Position numbers and translations under genes: made by a program. The notes under the pieces are model-generated. The model saw only the letters and a list, made by a program, of their open reading frames with translations. It was not told the origin of the DNA and ran no database searches. From NCBI GenBank assembly GCA_910588185.1, contig CAJUQR010000005.1, positions 62,001 to 126,000 on the forward strand: DNA of 64,000 nt, written 5' to 3'. Of this stretch, positions 44,787 through 54,332 are shown one piece after another. Position 1 is the first letter of the stretch; each line of letters begins with the position of its first letter. This DNA comes from an uncultured Peptostreptococcaceae bacterium. Its GTDB lineage: Bacteria; Bacillota; Clostridia; Peptostreptococcales; Anaerovoracaceae.

Positions 44787-46148
44787 TTAAAGATGGAATC
44801 CGCGTTTGTTTTTAAACAAACCCTCCAGTTCAGCAATATCTTTAAGCAGACAGAAGATAGTTACTCTATCATCTTCAAGTATTGTTGTATTGCCATCAGG
44901 TATAATTATATTCTGTCCTCTGTGTATTGCAGCTATTAAAACTCCATCAGGGAGATCAAGCTGATGCAGAGGGACATTTGTAAGTTGCATATTATTGGAA
45001 GCAACTATTTCCATAATTTCGGCTTGCCCCTGGATTAACAGGGAAGAAATTATTTTTTTTGAGCCTTGTATATATCTTAGTATGGTACTCGCAACTATAT
45101 CCAGAGGATTAAGCGCCATATCTATACCCATTTTTTCTATCAAATCTTTGTAGCTTGGACGGCTGACTTTAGAGATAACATCTTCAATGCCTCGTTGTTT
45201 TGCCATGAGAGCAAGCAGGAGATTCTCCTCATCAAATCCTGTAGCTGTTACAAATGCATCCATTTCTTCAATGTTTTCTTCTTCTAAAAGATTGGTGTCT
45301 GTAGCGTCCCCGTGAAGAATCATTACATCATCCAAATTGGTAGAAAGGTAATAGCATCTGTCTTTACTCTTTTCTATGATTTTTACTGCAACACCAAACT
45401 CGGATAATTTACGGGCCAGATAAAAACCTGTTTTTCCGCCTCCGATAATCATAACTTTTTGGAGATTGGTGTATTTTCCTTTTTCGTGAACTTTTCTGTG
45501 CAGAGCGGATATTTCGCTTTTTTCTCCTATGATATAAAGAGTATCACAATCTTCAACTATGGTGTTTCCGTGAGGTATGATTATTTTGCCGTTTCTTGAA
45601 ATGGCTACAATAAGCATAGAAGGAAGCACCTTCCTTGCATCAATCATTGAAAGACCAGCCAGTTTCTTGAGTTTTTTAACTTGAAATTGAACTAAGGAAA
45701 TCTTGCCACTGGAGAAAATTCCGTTGGTAAGAGTATACTTTTCAACAAGATATTTGTATATTTCAAGGGTTATAGCCAGATCAGGATTTACAAGATAGTC
45801 TATGTTCATAGCGTCTTTGATGAAATCCATTTGATTCATATATTCCGGTTCTCTTACTCTAGCGATTACTTTTGTACAGCCAATTTTTTTAGCAAATGAT
45901 GCAATTACGATGTTTTTTTCGTCGCTTTCTGTAGCTGCAAGAAGAAAATCAAAGTGATCAATACCGTAGTTCTTTAGGAGTGAAATGTTTTTGCCGTTAC
46001 CTTTTACGGTCATAACATCCATTTGCTGTGAAATTTTGCTGAGAACTTCTTCATTTTTATCTATAACTGTAATAGAGTGATCTCCGCCTAAAAGAGCAGT
46101 AGCAACTTTTATACCTAGTTTTCCTGCGCCCACGATGGCAATTTCCAT
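44787..46148 (-). CDS. trkA: Trk potassium uptake regulator TrkA
   Basis: 453 residues, cytoplasmic, the full two-repeat form. Each half has a Rossmann RCK-N domain (GAGKLGIKVATAL near 7-19; GGGKTGFYLARKL near 236-248) and a smaller RCK-C domain. The dinucleotide-binding acidic ends of strand 2 (VIDKNEE, IIEKSKD) are intact, so NAD(H) or ATP may control gating. First gene of the minus-strand trkA-trkH-trkH cluster, preceded by CAGAGGTAAA. Confidence 0.95.
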   Translation of the reverse strand: MEIAIVGAGKLGIKVATALLGGDHSITVIDKNEEVLSKISQQMDVMTVKGNGKNISLLKNYGIDHFDFLLAATESDEKNIVIASFAKKIGCTKVIARVREPEYMNQMDFIKDAMNIDYLVNPDLAITLEIYKYLVEKYTLTNGIFSSGKISLVQFQVKKLKKLAGLSMIDARKVLPSMLIVAISRNGKIIIPHGNTIVEDCDTLYIIGEKSEISALHRKVHEKGKYTNLQKVMIIGGGKTGFYLARKLSEFGVAVKIIEKSKDRCYYLSTNLDDVMILHGDATDTNLLEEENIEEMDAFVTATGFDEENLLLALMAKQRGIEDVISKVSRPSYKDLIEKMGIDMALNPLDIVASTILRYIQGSKKIISSLLIQGQAEIMEIVASNNMQLTNVPLHQLDLPDGVLIAAIHRGQNIIIPDGNTTILEDDRVTIFCLLKDIAELEGLFKNKRGFHL

Positions 46149-46208
46149 GTTTTTTTACCTCTGTTGTGTGAAAATAAAAGACATTTCTTTAAAAATGTTG
46201 TATGATAT

Positions 46209-46236
46209 ATTCTATCATATTAAAAAATCTTTGCAA
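46209..46236 (-). promoter_or_regulatory. promoter of trkA-trkH-trkH
   Basis: On the minus strand TTGCAA (46236-46231) and TAGAAT (46214-46209) are spaced by 16 bp. Transcription would start near 46202, about 55 nt before trkA. Confidence 0.55.
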
Positions 46237-46280
46237 GCCTTTATGTAATCTTTATGTAGGCTTTGAAGGAGGAAAAAACG

Positions 46281-46877
46281 TTGGAAATTAAAAGATTTGT
46301 AGGCGGCAGTCTTGAGAGCAATTGTTATATAATAAACAAGCAGGATAGGGGCGAGTGCTATATAATAGATCCCGGATATGAGCCGAAGCGCATTATAAAA
46401 TATGTAGAGAATAATTGTTTGGTCGTTAAAGGAATTATATTAACACACTATCACCACGATCATGTGGGAGGAGCCCCAAAGATATCAGATCACTTTGACT
46501 GTCCTGTGATGATGAGTTTTGAAGATTCGCTGCGATATAAAGGTAAAACGGATGTATGCTTAAAACATGGAGACAGTATTGTTATGGACGGTGAGATTTT
46601 GGATATAGTAAGGACTCCCGGACATACAAAAGGATCCATATGTATAATATCAGATGCAAACAAAGTTGTATTTACCGGTGATACCATTTTTGACACTGAC
46701 CTTGGAAGGACAGATTTTGAAGATGGCTCTGATAAAGAGATGATATGGTCCTGCAAAAATATTATAGATAAATGGCCTAATGAATATAGAATATATCCGG
46801 GTCACGATGAAAGTGCAACTATGAAACAAGTCAGAACTTATAATAAAGAATTTTTACAGTGTTTGGAGACTGATTAA
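46281..46877 (+). CDS. Metallo-beta-lactamase fold hydrolase (glyoxalase II-like)
   Basis: 198 residues from a TTG start preceded by AAGGAGG at 8 nt; a longer TTG start would contain that site. Zinc ligands THYHHDHVGG (HxHxDH, about 56-65), a later His in RTPGHTKGS, the bridging Asp in FTGDTIFDTDLG, and a terminal His in YPGHDESAT complete the set. It probably cleaves a thioester or similar hydrolysable substrate; true glyoxalase II function is not established. It is immediately followed by the HAD phosphatase gene without a gap, so the pair is co-translated. Confidence 0.88.
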   Translation: MEIKRFVGGSLESNCYIINKQDRGECYIIDPGYEPKRIIKYVENNCLVVKGIILTHYHHDHVGGAPKISDHFDCPVMMSFEDSLRYKGKTDVCLKHGDSIVMDGEILDIVRTPGHTKGSICIISDANKVVFTGDTIFDTDLGRTDFEDGSDKEMIWSCKNIIDKWPNEYRIYPGHDESATMKQVRTYNKEFLQCLETD

Positions 46878-47699
46878 ATGAACATAAAGTTGATAGCTCT
46901 TGATCTTGATGGGACGACTTTAGGTCGCTTTGGTATATCTGATGAAACTGTTGATGCATTAAATGATGCGGCAAAGAAAGGCGTTCATGTTGTCATTGCA
47001 ACAGGAAGGACATTTACAGCACTGCCTGAGGATATATCAAAACTTGGTTGTATTGAATACGTGATAAGTTCAAATGGCGCACACATTAATTATTTGCCGG
47101 AAGATAAGATTATATACTCTAACTGTATATCAGAAGAGGCTGCATCAGCTGTAGGCAAACTTTTATCGGAAAACACAGATTATCCTATAGAAGTTTTTAC
47201 AGGAGGGAAAGCTTATATAGATGAAGATGTTTTTAAAAATCTAAAGGCAAATGGTTCCGATTACATGAATGTAGAATATATAAGCAAGACCAGGAAACCT
47301 GTGCCTGGCATTTATGATTTTTTGTTAAATAATAAAAAAGATATAGAGAATATAAATATTCATTTCAGAGATATTTTAGATAAAGAAAAGTTTTGGGAGA
47401 TTCTACTTAAACAGAAAGATATAACAGTTACTTCTTCATTTATACACAACATAGAGATAGGAGGAAGCACAACAAGCAAAGCAACTGCCATAGCGGAGCT
47501 TTGTAAAAGACTAAATATATCACAAGAAAACGTAATGGCATGTGGTGACAGCCCCAATGACGGAGCAATGATAAAAGCAGCAGGCATAGGAGTTGCAATG
47601 GGAAACGCAGATGAGAGTATTAAAGATATTGCAGACTTTGTGACTTTGTCTAATACTGAGGATGGCGTCGCCTATGCGGTGAGGAAATTCGTCTTATAA
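46878..47699 (+). CDS. Cof-type HAD phosphatase
   Basis: 273 residues. The nucleophile motif DLDGTT (9-14) is close to the start; motif II is in ATGRT; motif III/IV is GDSPNDGAM (about 226-234). The large type IIb cap lies between. Such enzymes dephosphorylate sugar phosphates or flavin precursors; the substrate cannot be told. The ATG follows directly on the previous TAA. Confidence 0.9.
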   Translation: MNIKLIALDLDGTTLGRFGISDETVDALNDAAKKGVHVVIATGRTFTALPEDISKLGCIEYVISSNGAHINYLPEDKIIYSNCISEEAASAVGKLLSENTDYPIEVFTGGKAYIDEDVFKNLKANGSDYMNVEYISKTRKPVPGIYDFLLNNKKDIENINIHFRDILDKEKFWEILLKQKDITVTSSFIHNIEIGGSTTSKATAIAELCKRLNISQENVMACGDSPNDGAMIKAAGIGVAMGNADESIKDIADFVTLSNTEDGVAYAVRKFVL

Positions 47700-47728
47700 A
47701 ATATGTAAAAATTTGAAGAAAAAAGGTG

Positions 47729-47757
47729 TTGACTTTTATTTATAGTAAATGTATATT
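47729..47757 (+). promoter_or_regulatory. promoter of the amino-acid ABC operon
   Basis: TTGACT (47729-47734) and TATATT (47752-47757) with 17 bp spacing, 85 nt before the binding-protein start. Confidence 0.65.
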
Positions 47758-47843
47758 AAATAAGTGAGGATTTAACGCTTTAATACGATGAAATGATAAA
47801 GCGAAAATGTATTTATAAAATATTGTACAAAAGGAGCATAATT

Positions 47844-48659
47844 ATGAAGAAAAAACTGTTTGCGTTGATGATGGTATTTGTGCTTGTATTAAGTTTAGGA
47901 CTTATGACAAGCTGCGGAGAAAAGAAATCAGATAAAGATGCAGAGACTATTGTAGTAGGTCTTGATGATACTTTTGCACCCATGGGATTTAGAGATAAAG
48001 ACGGAAATCTGGTTGGATTTGATATCGACTTGGCTACTGCTGTAGCAGAAGAACTTGGAATGAAAGTTGAATTTAAGCCTATAGACTGGAAAGCTAAAGA
48101 AGCTCAGTTAAAGGCCGGAACTGTTGATTGTCTGTGGAACGGCATGTCTGTTACTCCTGAAAGAATAGAGGGGATGGCACTTACATACAAGTATCTTAAC
48201 AATAAGATTGTTTTGATGTCACTAGCAAATTCAGATGTGGATGTTACCGCGCCTGATCAGCTTGCAAATCTCAAGATAGGAACTCAGGCAGGTTCAGCTG
48301 CACTTGAGGTACTTGAGGCAAATGAAGCTTATGATTCATTTAAAGATAATATCAGTGAATATGATACTTATGATACTGCCATAATGGATTTAAAAGCAGG
48401 AAGAGTTGATGTAATAGCAGTTGATAAAGTTCTCGGTGAATATACCAATAATAACTTAGGCGGAGAAATGAAAGAATGTACATATTCTCTGGGCGATGAT
48501 TTTTATACTATAGGATGCGCTGAAGATAACACCGAGCTAAGAGATAAGCTAAATGATGCTTTGAAGAAGCTTATAGACAACGGTAAAGCTGCTGAAATCA
48601 GTGAAAAGTGGTTTGGAAGAGATATCATGGTATTTGAACCTATAGAAGGTGAAGAATAA
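47844..48659 (+). CDS. Polar amino-acid ABC importer, binding lipoprotein
   Basis: 271 residues from the ATG after AAAAGGAGCATAATT; an in-frame start 51 nt earlier has no site. A lipoprotein signal ends near GLMTSC. The body is an SBP_bac_3 domain (IVVGLDDTFAPMGF, LVGFDIDLATAVAEELG, WNGMSVTPER). The arginine in PER and the acidic D163/D171 region fit binding of an amino acid carboxylate. Exact ligand (cystine, glutamine, arginine) is unclear. CodY, encoded later in this window, commonly regulates such transporters, but no clear CodY box is seen here. Confidence 0.9.
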   Translation: MKKKLFALMMVFVLVLSLGLMTSCGEKKSDKDAETIVVGLDDTFAPMGFRDKDGNLVGFDIDLATAVAEELGMKVEFKPIDWKAKEAQLKAGTVDCLWNGMSVTPERIEGMALTYKYLNNKIVLMSLANSDVDVTAPDQLANLKIGTQAGSAALEVLEANEAYDSFKDNISEYDTYDTAIMDLKAGRVDVIAVDKVLGEYTNNNLGGEMKECTYSLGDDFYTIGCAEDNTELRDKLNDALKKLIDNGKAAEISEKWFGRDIMVFEPIEGEE

Positions 48660-48684
48660 ATCATAATAAAGGAACAGTATATTG

Positions 48685-49344
48685 ATGGATAGAATTGGAG
48701 AATTCTTGCCATTCATGCTCGAGGGTGCGGTGACTACAGTTGAGATATTCATACTCACGCTGGTAATCTCCTTACCCCTGGGGCTTCCTATAGCCCTGGG
48801 GAGTAACAGCCGCTTTAAACCCTTGAGCTTTTTGTGCAAGATATATGTTTGGCTTTTCAGAGGAACACCGCTGATGCTTCAGCTGTGGTTTTTCTATTTT
48901 TTATTTCCGTTTCAGTTCGGAATAACTCTTGATGCTTTTATGACTATAGTAATTACATATGTACTTAACTATGCTGCATATTTTGCGGAAATATACAGAG
49001 GTGGAATTAACAGTATAGACAGAGGACAGTATGAAGCAGCTCATGCTCTTGGTCTTTCAAAGAGACAGACAATGTCTGATATAATACTGCCTCAGACTAT
49101 GAAAGCTATATTGCCTCCTGTAGTTAATGAGACTATTACCCTTGTAAAGGATACGGCTTTGGCGTCTGCTTTAGGTGTAATTGAGCTGATGAAAGCAACA
49201 AACAGTGCAGTTAACAGGATGACGGATCTTACACCGTTTTTCTATGCGGCAATAATTTATTTGATTATGACTTTCATACTTACTTTAATCGCAGGCAGGC
49301 TTGAAAAGTATTTCTCCAGATACGATGCAAAGGAGGAATGGTGA
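48685..49344 (+). CDS. Polar amino-acid ABC importer, permease
   Basis: 219 residues from the ATG; a TTG directly before it is less likely. Five or six helices. The ATPase-contact (EAA) loop is YEAAHALGLSKRQTMSDIILPQTMKAILP. It belongs to the His/Glu/Gln permease family (HisM/GlnP). The gene lies 25 nt after the binding-protein stop, with AAAGGA before it. Confidence 0.92.
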   Translation: MDRIGEFLPFMLEGAVTTVEIFILTLVISLPLGLPIALGSNSRFKPLSFLCKIYVWLFRGTPLMLQLWFFYFLFPFQFGITLDAFMTIVITYVLNYAAYFAEIYRGGINSIDRGQYEAAHALGLSKRQTMSDIILPQTMKAILPPVVNETITLVKDTALASALGVIELMKATNSAVNRMTDLTPFFYAAIIYLIMTFILTLIAGRLEKYFSRYDAKEEW

Positions 49345-50042
49345 TGGCAAGAGAAAAAATACTTGAAATGAAAAATATCGTTAAAAGATACGGAGATTTT
49401 GTCGCTGTAAATAACGTGGATTTTTCAATGTATAAAGGTGAGATAGTAGCTATAATCGGGCCCTCCGGTTCAGGAAAGAGCACACTTTTGAGATGTATAA
49501 ACGGACTTAACAGCGTTACAGAGGGAGAAATATCCTTAAAAGGAACTACCGGTATGGTGTTTCAGCACTTTAATCTGTTTCCCCATATGACTTGCAGAAA
49601 TAATATCACTTATGCTCCTATTAAAGTTAAAAAGGAAGATAAAGATGCAGTAAATAAAAGAGCTGACGATCTCCTTAAGATGGTTGGACTTGAGAATAAG
49701 GCTGACGTTTATCCGGGGCAAATTTCCGGAGGACAAAAACAGAGAATTGCCATAGCCAGAGCTCTTGCAATGGAACCTGACCTTATGCTTTTTGACGAAC
49801 CTACTTCTGCACTGGATCCTGAAATAACAGGAGAAGTTTTAAATGTAATGAAAAAACTTGCTGAGAGACATACTACTATGATAGTAGTAACTCATGAAAT
49901 GGGTTTTGCTAAAGAAGTGGCAGACAGAGTTGTATTTATGGATAACGGAGTCATAGTAGAAGAAGGCAGTCCTGAAGAAATTTTTGATAATCCAAAAAGC
50001 GAAAGATTAGTAGCTTTTTTGAGCTCAATGCTTAGAGCTTAA
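49344..50042 (+). CDS. Polar amino-acid ABC importer, ATPase
   Basis: 232 residues. AAGGAGG at 49330-49336 is too close for the ATG at 49338, so the ATG at 49344 (spacing 7), which overlaps the permease stop by one base, is preferred. Walker A GPSGSGKST, signature ISGGQKQR, Walker B LMLFDEPTSALDPE, switch His VVTHEMGF. A closely packed three-gene operon ends here. Confidence 0.93.
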   Translation: MAREKILEMKNIVKRYGDFVAVNNVDFSMYKGEIVAIIGPSGSGKSTLLRCINGLNSVTEGEISLKGTTGMVFQHFNLFPHMTCRNNITYAPIKVKKEDKDAVNKRADDLLKMVGLENKADVYPGQISGGQKQRIAIARALAMEPDLMLFDEPTSALDPEITGEVLNVMKKLAERHTTMIVVTHEMGFAKEVADRVVFMDNGVIVEEGSPEEIFDNPKSERLVAFLSSMLRA

Positions 50043-50131
50043 TTTCTTTCAAATTTATTAACATTCCCTAAAGAATGTCTGATTTGCAACACAAAGAGAA
50101 GAAAATGTGCCATAATAATCTCATAAAAGGG

Positions 50132-50161
50132 TTGACAGTGTACTATATAAAGTAGTACACT
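50132..50161 (+). promoter_or_regulatory. dlt promoter with YtrA-like operator
   Basis: TTGACA (50132-50137) overlaps the 25-bp palindrome AGTGTA-N13-TACACT (50137-50161), with TACACT as possible -10 at 18 bp. It is nearly identical to the element before the ABC pair at 4354-4383 (TTGACAGTGTACTA and GTAGTACACT shared exactly; only the centre differs). Here no T-run follows, so it is not a terminator and its conservation must serve binding. The -10 lies inside the operator, as expected for repression. Confidence 0.7.
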
Positions 50162-50214
50162 ACTTCTGAGATTAATAATATAAGCAATATTAGATTTTAT
50201 TAGGGGGATGAGAC

Positions 50215-51708
50215 ATGATTTTGGATAAATCTGTACTTGAAATCATTGAAGAAATTGCAGCAAAATATCCTGGTAGGGTTGCTATTAAATCGCAAGACCA
50301 ATCTCTTACTTACGGGGAACTTTGGAGACGTTCAGATCAGCTTGCTGCATGGCTTGATGATAGGTTAGAAGATAACAAGAAACCTGTAATGGTTTACGGA
50401 CACAAAAATCCACAGATGATAGTGTGCTTTTTGGCTTGTGTAAAGTCGGGAAGGGCGTATTGTCCTGTGGATATTTCTATGCCTAAAAATAGGATAGAAG
50501 ATATTGCAGCTATTATAGACAATGAAGTGATATTGGCATCTGAACCTTTGGAAATGGAAGGGTTCGAAGTTATAAATGCTTCAAATGTTTTGTGCAGTGA
50601 CAAAAATATTTCCAGGGAAAAACGAGTAAAAAAAGAAGATGTTTTTTATATCATATTTACTTCTGGCAGTACAGGTAAGCCTAAGGGCGTAGAGATTACT
50701 GCCGATAATTTGAAAAATTTTCTGGGCTGGTCAAAAGAGCTGATTGACAATGCACTTAAAGGAAGAGAAAAAAATGGGGTATTTCTCAATCAAGCGCCAT
50801 TTTCTTTTGATCTGTCGGTGATGGACTTATATAACTCTCTTGTTTCAGGGGGGACATTGTTGTGCCTTGAAAAGTCTCTTCAGGCAGATACGGCAAGAAT
50901 GTTTGAGTACATGTCTTTGGGCAGGCCTGAATGCTGGGTTTCAACGCCGTCTTTTGCAGACATGTGTCTTGCAGATCCAAGATTTAACGGTGAAATGCTT
51001 GAAGACATCAAACTGTTTTTGTTTTGCGGAGAGCGACTTTCAAAGGACACAGCAGGAAAACTCATGGAAAGGTTTCCGGCTGCAAAAGTTATAAACACTT
51101 ATGGTCCCACAGAATCTACTGTTGCAGTTACATCTGTTGAGATAACAAAGGATATGCTTGCCGCAGAAGACTTGCTGCCTATAGGTATTCCTAAAAAAGG
51201 TACCGAGATTTTGTTTGACGGCGAAGAAATGCTTATTGCAGGCGACACTGTAGCTAAAGGCTATTTTAAAGATAGAGAAAAAACTGAAAAAGCTTTTTTC
51301 CAGTTGTTGGATTCCGATGGTAAAAAATGCAATGTTTATAGAACCGGTGACAGTGGATATTTTAAAGATGGATATTATTATTGTACCGGAAGAATAGATC
51401 TGCAGGTAAAACTACATGGATACAGGATAGAGCTGGGGGATATAGAATCTAATCTTATGGAACTTCCTGAAGTAGAACAGGCTGCAGTGGTGCCAAGATA
51501 TGATGGAGAGAGAATAAGAAATCTTGTTGCGTTTGTAAAAGCACCAAATCTTGAAGGTTCATTTAAAGTCGGAAGAGCGCTTAGAAATGCGTTAAAAGAA
51601 AAACTCCCGGCTTATATGGTGCCGAAGAACGTTGTGTTTGTAAATGAAATGCCTATGACTGCCAACGGTAAACTTGACAGAAAGAAACTGGAGGGCAGTT
51701 TGGCATGA
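50215..51708 (+). CDS. dltA: D-alanine--D-alanyl carrier protein ligase DltA
   Basis: 497 residues, cytoplasmic. It activates D-alanine with ATP and loads it on DltC for lipoteichoic acid D-alanylation, which lowers the negative surface charge and gives resistance to cationic peptides. Adenylation motifs: IIFTSGSTGKPKGVEI (about 145-160), NTYGPTEST, YRTGD and the lysine near NGKLDRKKL at the C-terminus. The leader from the operator to the ATG is about 50 nt. AGGGGGATGAGAC precedes the start. The stop overlaps dltB by 4 nt. Confidence 0.95.
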   Translation: MILDKSVLEIIEEIAAKYPGRVAIKSQDQSLTYGELWRRSDQLAAWLDDRLEDNKKPVMVYGHKNPQMIVCFLACVKSGRAYCPVDISMPKNRIEDIAAIIDNEVILASEPLEMEGFEVINASNVLCSDKNISREKRVKKEDVFYIIFTSGSTGKPKGVEITADNLKNFLGWSKELIDNALKGREKNGVFLNQAPFSFDLSVMDLYNSLVSGGTLLCLEKSLQADTARMFEYMSLGRPECWVSTPSFADMCLADPRFNGEMLEDIKLFLFCGERLSKDTAGKLMERFPAAKVINTYGPTESTVAVTSVEITKDMLAAEDLLPIGIPKKGTEILFDGEEMLIAGDTVAKGYFKDREKTEKAFFQLLDSDGKKCNVYRTGDSGYFKDGYYYCTGRIDLQVKLHGYRIELGDIESNLMELPEVEQAAVVPRYDGERIRNLVAFVKAPNLEGSFKVGRALRNALKEKLPAYMVPKNVVFVNEMPMTANGKLDRKKLEGSLA

Positions 51709-52856
51709 TTTTGTTCGGAGAATTATATTTTTTTGCATGCGCCGCAATATTGCTCATACCGGCAATAATTTTGGGTGTACTGGAGAAGCCGATTAAATAT
51801 TACGGTTTCTTATTGACGGTGGTATTTGTTGGATTAGCTTTATGGGAAAAGCCTGTAGATATAATTTATATGGTAAGTTACTTGATACTTGAGTTGGTAT
51901 TGGTGCTTTCCTATTTGCGGATCAGGTCTAACCATGGACGAAAGCGAGGATGGTTTTGGACATTTTTGATGTTGTCTCTGGCGCCTCTAATAATATGTAA
52001 AGTTGCCGGATTGTTTGGACAGAATATATTTGCATTTATGGGAATCTCATATATGACGTTTAAGTCGGTTCAGGTGATAATAGAGATATATGATGATTTG
52101 ATAAAAGAAGTAAAACCTTTTGACTTTATATATTTTCTGTCATTTTTTCCGGCGCTTTCATCGGGACCTATAGATAGAAGCCGCAGATTTGACGAAGATT
52201 TATCACTGATAAGACCAAAGGCAGATTATCTTGAGCTTGTGGGATTGGGACTTTTTAAGATTTGCAAGGGCTTAGTATATAAGTTTGTGCTGGCCCAGGC
52301 TGTTTATCAGGCTATTACATACCTGGGAGGCGGCGGAAGCCTGCTTTCAAATGTAATATATATGTATTCATATGGATTTTATTTGTTCTTTGATTTTGCA
52401 GGCTACAGCCTTATGGCAATCGGTACAAGCTATATACTTGGAATAGTAACTCCTAAAAATTTCGATGAACCGTTTATAAGTATAGATATTAAAGATTTTT
52501 GGGACAGGTGGCATATAACCCTTTCCCATTGGTTCAGAGATTTTGTCTTTTCAAGATTTATGATGGCTTCTATAAGAGGCAAATGGTTTAAAGATAAGCT
52601 TACCGGCGCATGTATTGGATTTATGATAAACATGCTGTTGATGGGATTGTGGCATGGACTTAGTCTCAGCTATATACTTTATGGACTTTATCATGGCGTG
52701 CTTCTTGCAATAACAGAAGTTTATCAGAAAAAATCCAAGTTTTATAAAAAACATAAAAAGGATAAATGGTACAAATTTGTAAGTTGGTTTATAACGTTTA
52801 ATTTGGTAATGTTTGGATTCTTTATATTTTCGGGAAGGTTTTTGGAAATAATTTAA
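51705..52856 (+). CDS. dltB: D-alanyl transfer membrane protein DltB (MBOAT)
   Basis: 383 residues, about ten helices, a membrane-bound O-acyltransferase. The conserved pair is visible: DFWDRWHITLSHWFRDF (about 264-280) and, later, the catalytic His in MGLWHGLSLSYILYG (about 311-325). It moves the D-alanyl group from DltC across the membrane toward DltD/DltX. It overlaps dltA by ATGA. Confidence 0.95.
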   Translation: MILFGELYFFACAAILLIPAIILGVLEKPIKYYGFLLTVVFVGLALWEKPVDIIYMVSYLILELVLVLSYLRIRSNHGRKRGWFWTFLMLSLAPLIICKVAGLFGQNIFAFMGISYMTFKSVQVIIEIYDDLIKEVKPFDFIYFLSFFPALSSGPIDRSRRFDEDLSLIRPKADYLELVGLGLFKICKGLVYKFVLAQAVYQAITYLGGGGSLLSNVIYMYSYGFYLFFDFAGYSLMAIGTSYILGIVTPKNFDEPFISIDIKDFWDRWHITLSHWFRDFVFSRFMMASIRGKWFKDKLTGACIGFMINMLLMGLWHGLSLSYILYGLYHGVLLAITEVYQKKSKFYKKHKKDKWYKFVSWFITFNLVMFGFFIFSGRFLEII

Positions 52857-52883
52857 GATGTAAATATAAAAGGAGAATAGAAA

Positions 52884-53132
52884 ATGGAAGAGAAGAAAGT
52901 AAGAGAAATTATACTTGATTTGTTAGAAGAAATTTGCGGAGACGATATAATCAGAGAAGAGCTTGATATCAATCTTTTGGAAGAAGATTTGATTGATTCT
53001 CTTGATTATACTGAGCTTTTGATAGGAATAGAAGAAAATATCGGAATTATTATGGCGCCTTCTGAACTGACAAGAGAAGAGATGGATACTCCTAATAAGA
53101 TTGTGGCGCAAGTAATGAAACGAATAAAATAG
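52884..53132 (+). CDS. dltC: D-alanyl carrier protein DltC
   Basis: 82 residues, a small acidic carrier. The 4'-phosphopantetheine attachment serine is S39 in DLIDSLDYTEL, in place of the more frequent DSF/DSM variants. AAAAGGAGAATAGAAA precedes the ATG. Confidence 0.95.
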   Translation: MEEKKVREIILDLLEEICGDDIIREELDINLLEEDLIDSLDYTELLIGIEENIGIIMAPSELTREEMDTPNKIVAQVMKRIK

Positions 53133-53155
53133 GTGTTTTTTAAGGGGATAATATA

Positions 53156-54325
53156 ATGAAAAAGATTGCAGCCTTTATAACTGCGGCTATGTTGTTTTGT
53201 ATTGTGGCTGTAGCTATTCATCAGATAGCAGGGGGCAAGATAGAGGCCAATAATTTAGAGTTTGGAACATGGATAAACAGTAAGAAAGATTTATCATATA
53301 GCGCAATAAAATCTAACATTCAAGAGGATACTGTAATGATGATGGGATCGTCAGAATTTCAGTATGGAAAGAATACACCTTATCATCCTACGTCAATATT
53401 CAGGAATGCCAATATGAACGTTATGTGCATAGGCGCAGCAAAAAATCAATGCTTGTCCCATGCTATAACTATGGCAGCGGTAGCGCCTGAACTAAAAAAT
53501 AAAAAAGCTATATTGATATTGTCGCCTACTTGGTTTTCAAAAGAGGGGATAGACGGAAGCGGATTTTCCGCAAGATTTTCTGAAAGTTTGTATACGGCAA
53601 TGCTTAAAAACGATAGCCTTTCTGAAAAATTAAAAGAAAAGCTTGTAGACAGAAGCAAAACGCTTCTCAAAGTAAGTCCTTCTATGAAAGAAAATGTGGA
53701 TAGAGATACTAAAATAATTTCAGAAGGCGAAGGCAATTTTGAGGATAAAATAAATTATTACATGCATAGGTGGCTTGCCAACGAGCGAGAGCGCTTAAGT
53801 GTAGGCTTGATGTGGAAAATAAGCGGGAATAAGAATAACAAAGAATATAAAAACGATGGTAAAGTATCGCCTCCTGATTGGGACAGTTTAGCAGAGCAGG
53901 CGGATGAAGAATTTTTCAAAAGCTGCAGCAACGAGTTTTACATGAGCGATAAGATGTTTAAAAAGAAAATTAAACCGATTATGGAAACGAAAAAGAATTC
54001 TCAAGCTAATAGAACTTTTGATGATTCTCCTGAATACGACGATTTAAAATTATTTTTAGATGTATGTAATAATCAGGGCGTAGACGTTATGCTGGTTATG
54101 CTTCCGGTGAGTGGATATTGGTATGACTATACGGGATTTCCCAAAGAAAACAGAAAAGTTGTTGAGGATAAAGTAGGAGAGATAGCAGCAGATAAGGGCG
54201 CGGAGTTTTGCAGCTTCTTTGATAAAGGATATACTAAAGGGTGGCTCACAGATCATGTTCACCCGGCAGGAAAGGGATGGGTAGAGATTAATGAAAAAGC
54301 TTACGAGTTTTTTAATAAGGATTAA
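53156..54325 (+). CDS. dltD: D-alanyl transfer protein DltD
   Basis: 389 residues with an N-terminal membrane helix (about 4-22) and an extracellular SGNH-like domain. The Ser nucleophile is in MMGSSEFQYG (about 62-71) and the terminal Asp/His in LTDHVHPAGKGW (about 363-374). It completes transfer of D-alanine onto lipoteichoic acid. A TAAGGGGATA site precedes the ATG. The gene is followed 8 nt later by a small gene. Confidence 0.93.
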   Translation: MKKIAAFITAAMLFCIVAVAIHQIAGGKIEANNLEFGTWINSKKDLSYSAIKSNIQEDTVMMMGSSEFQYGKNTPYHPTSIFRNANMNVMCIGAAKNQCLSHAITMAAVAPELKNKKAILILSPTWFSKEGIDGSGFSARFSESLYTAMLKNDSLSEKLKEKLVDRSKTLLKVSPSMKENVDRDTKIISEGEGNFEDKINYYMHRWLANERERLSVGLMWKISGNKNNKEYKNDGKVSPPDWDSLAEQADEEFFKSCSNEFYMSDKMFKKKIKPIMETKKNSQANRTFDDSPEYDDLKLFLDVCNNQGVDVMLVMLPVSGYWYDYTGFPKENRKVVEDKVGEIAADKGAEFCSFFDKGYTKGWLTDHVHPAGKGWVEINEKAYEFFNKD

Positions 54326-54332
54326 AAAATCA

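Noticed and set aside
50042..50131. Terminator after the amino-acid ABC operon
   Set aside because: ACATTC/GAATGT at about 50062-50079 is a short stem without a T-run, so I did not list it.
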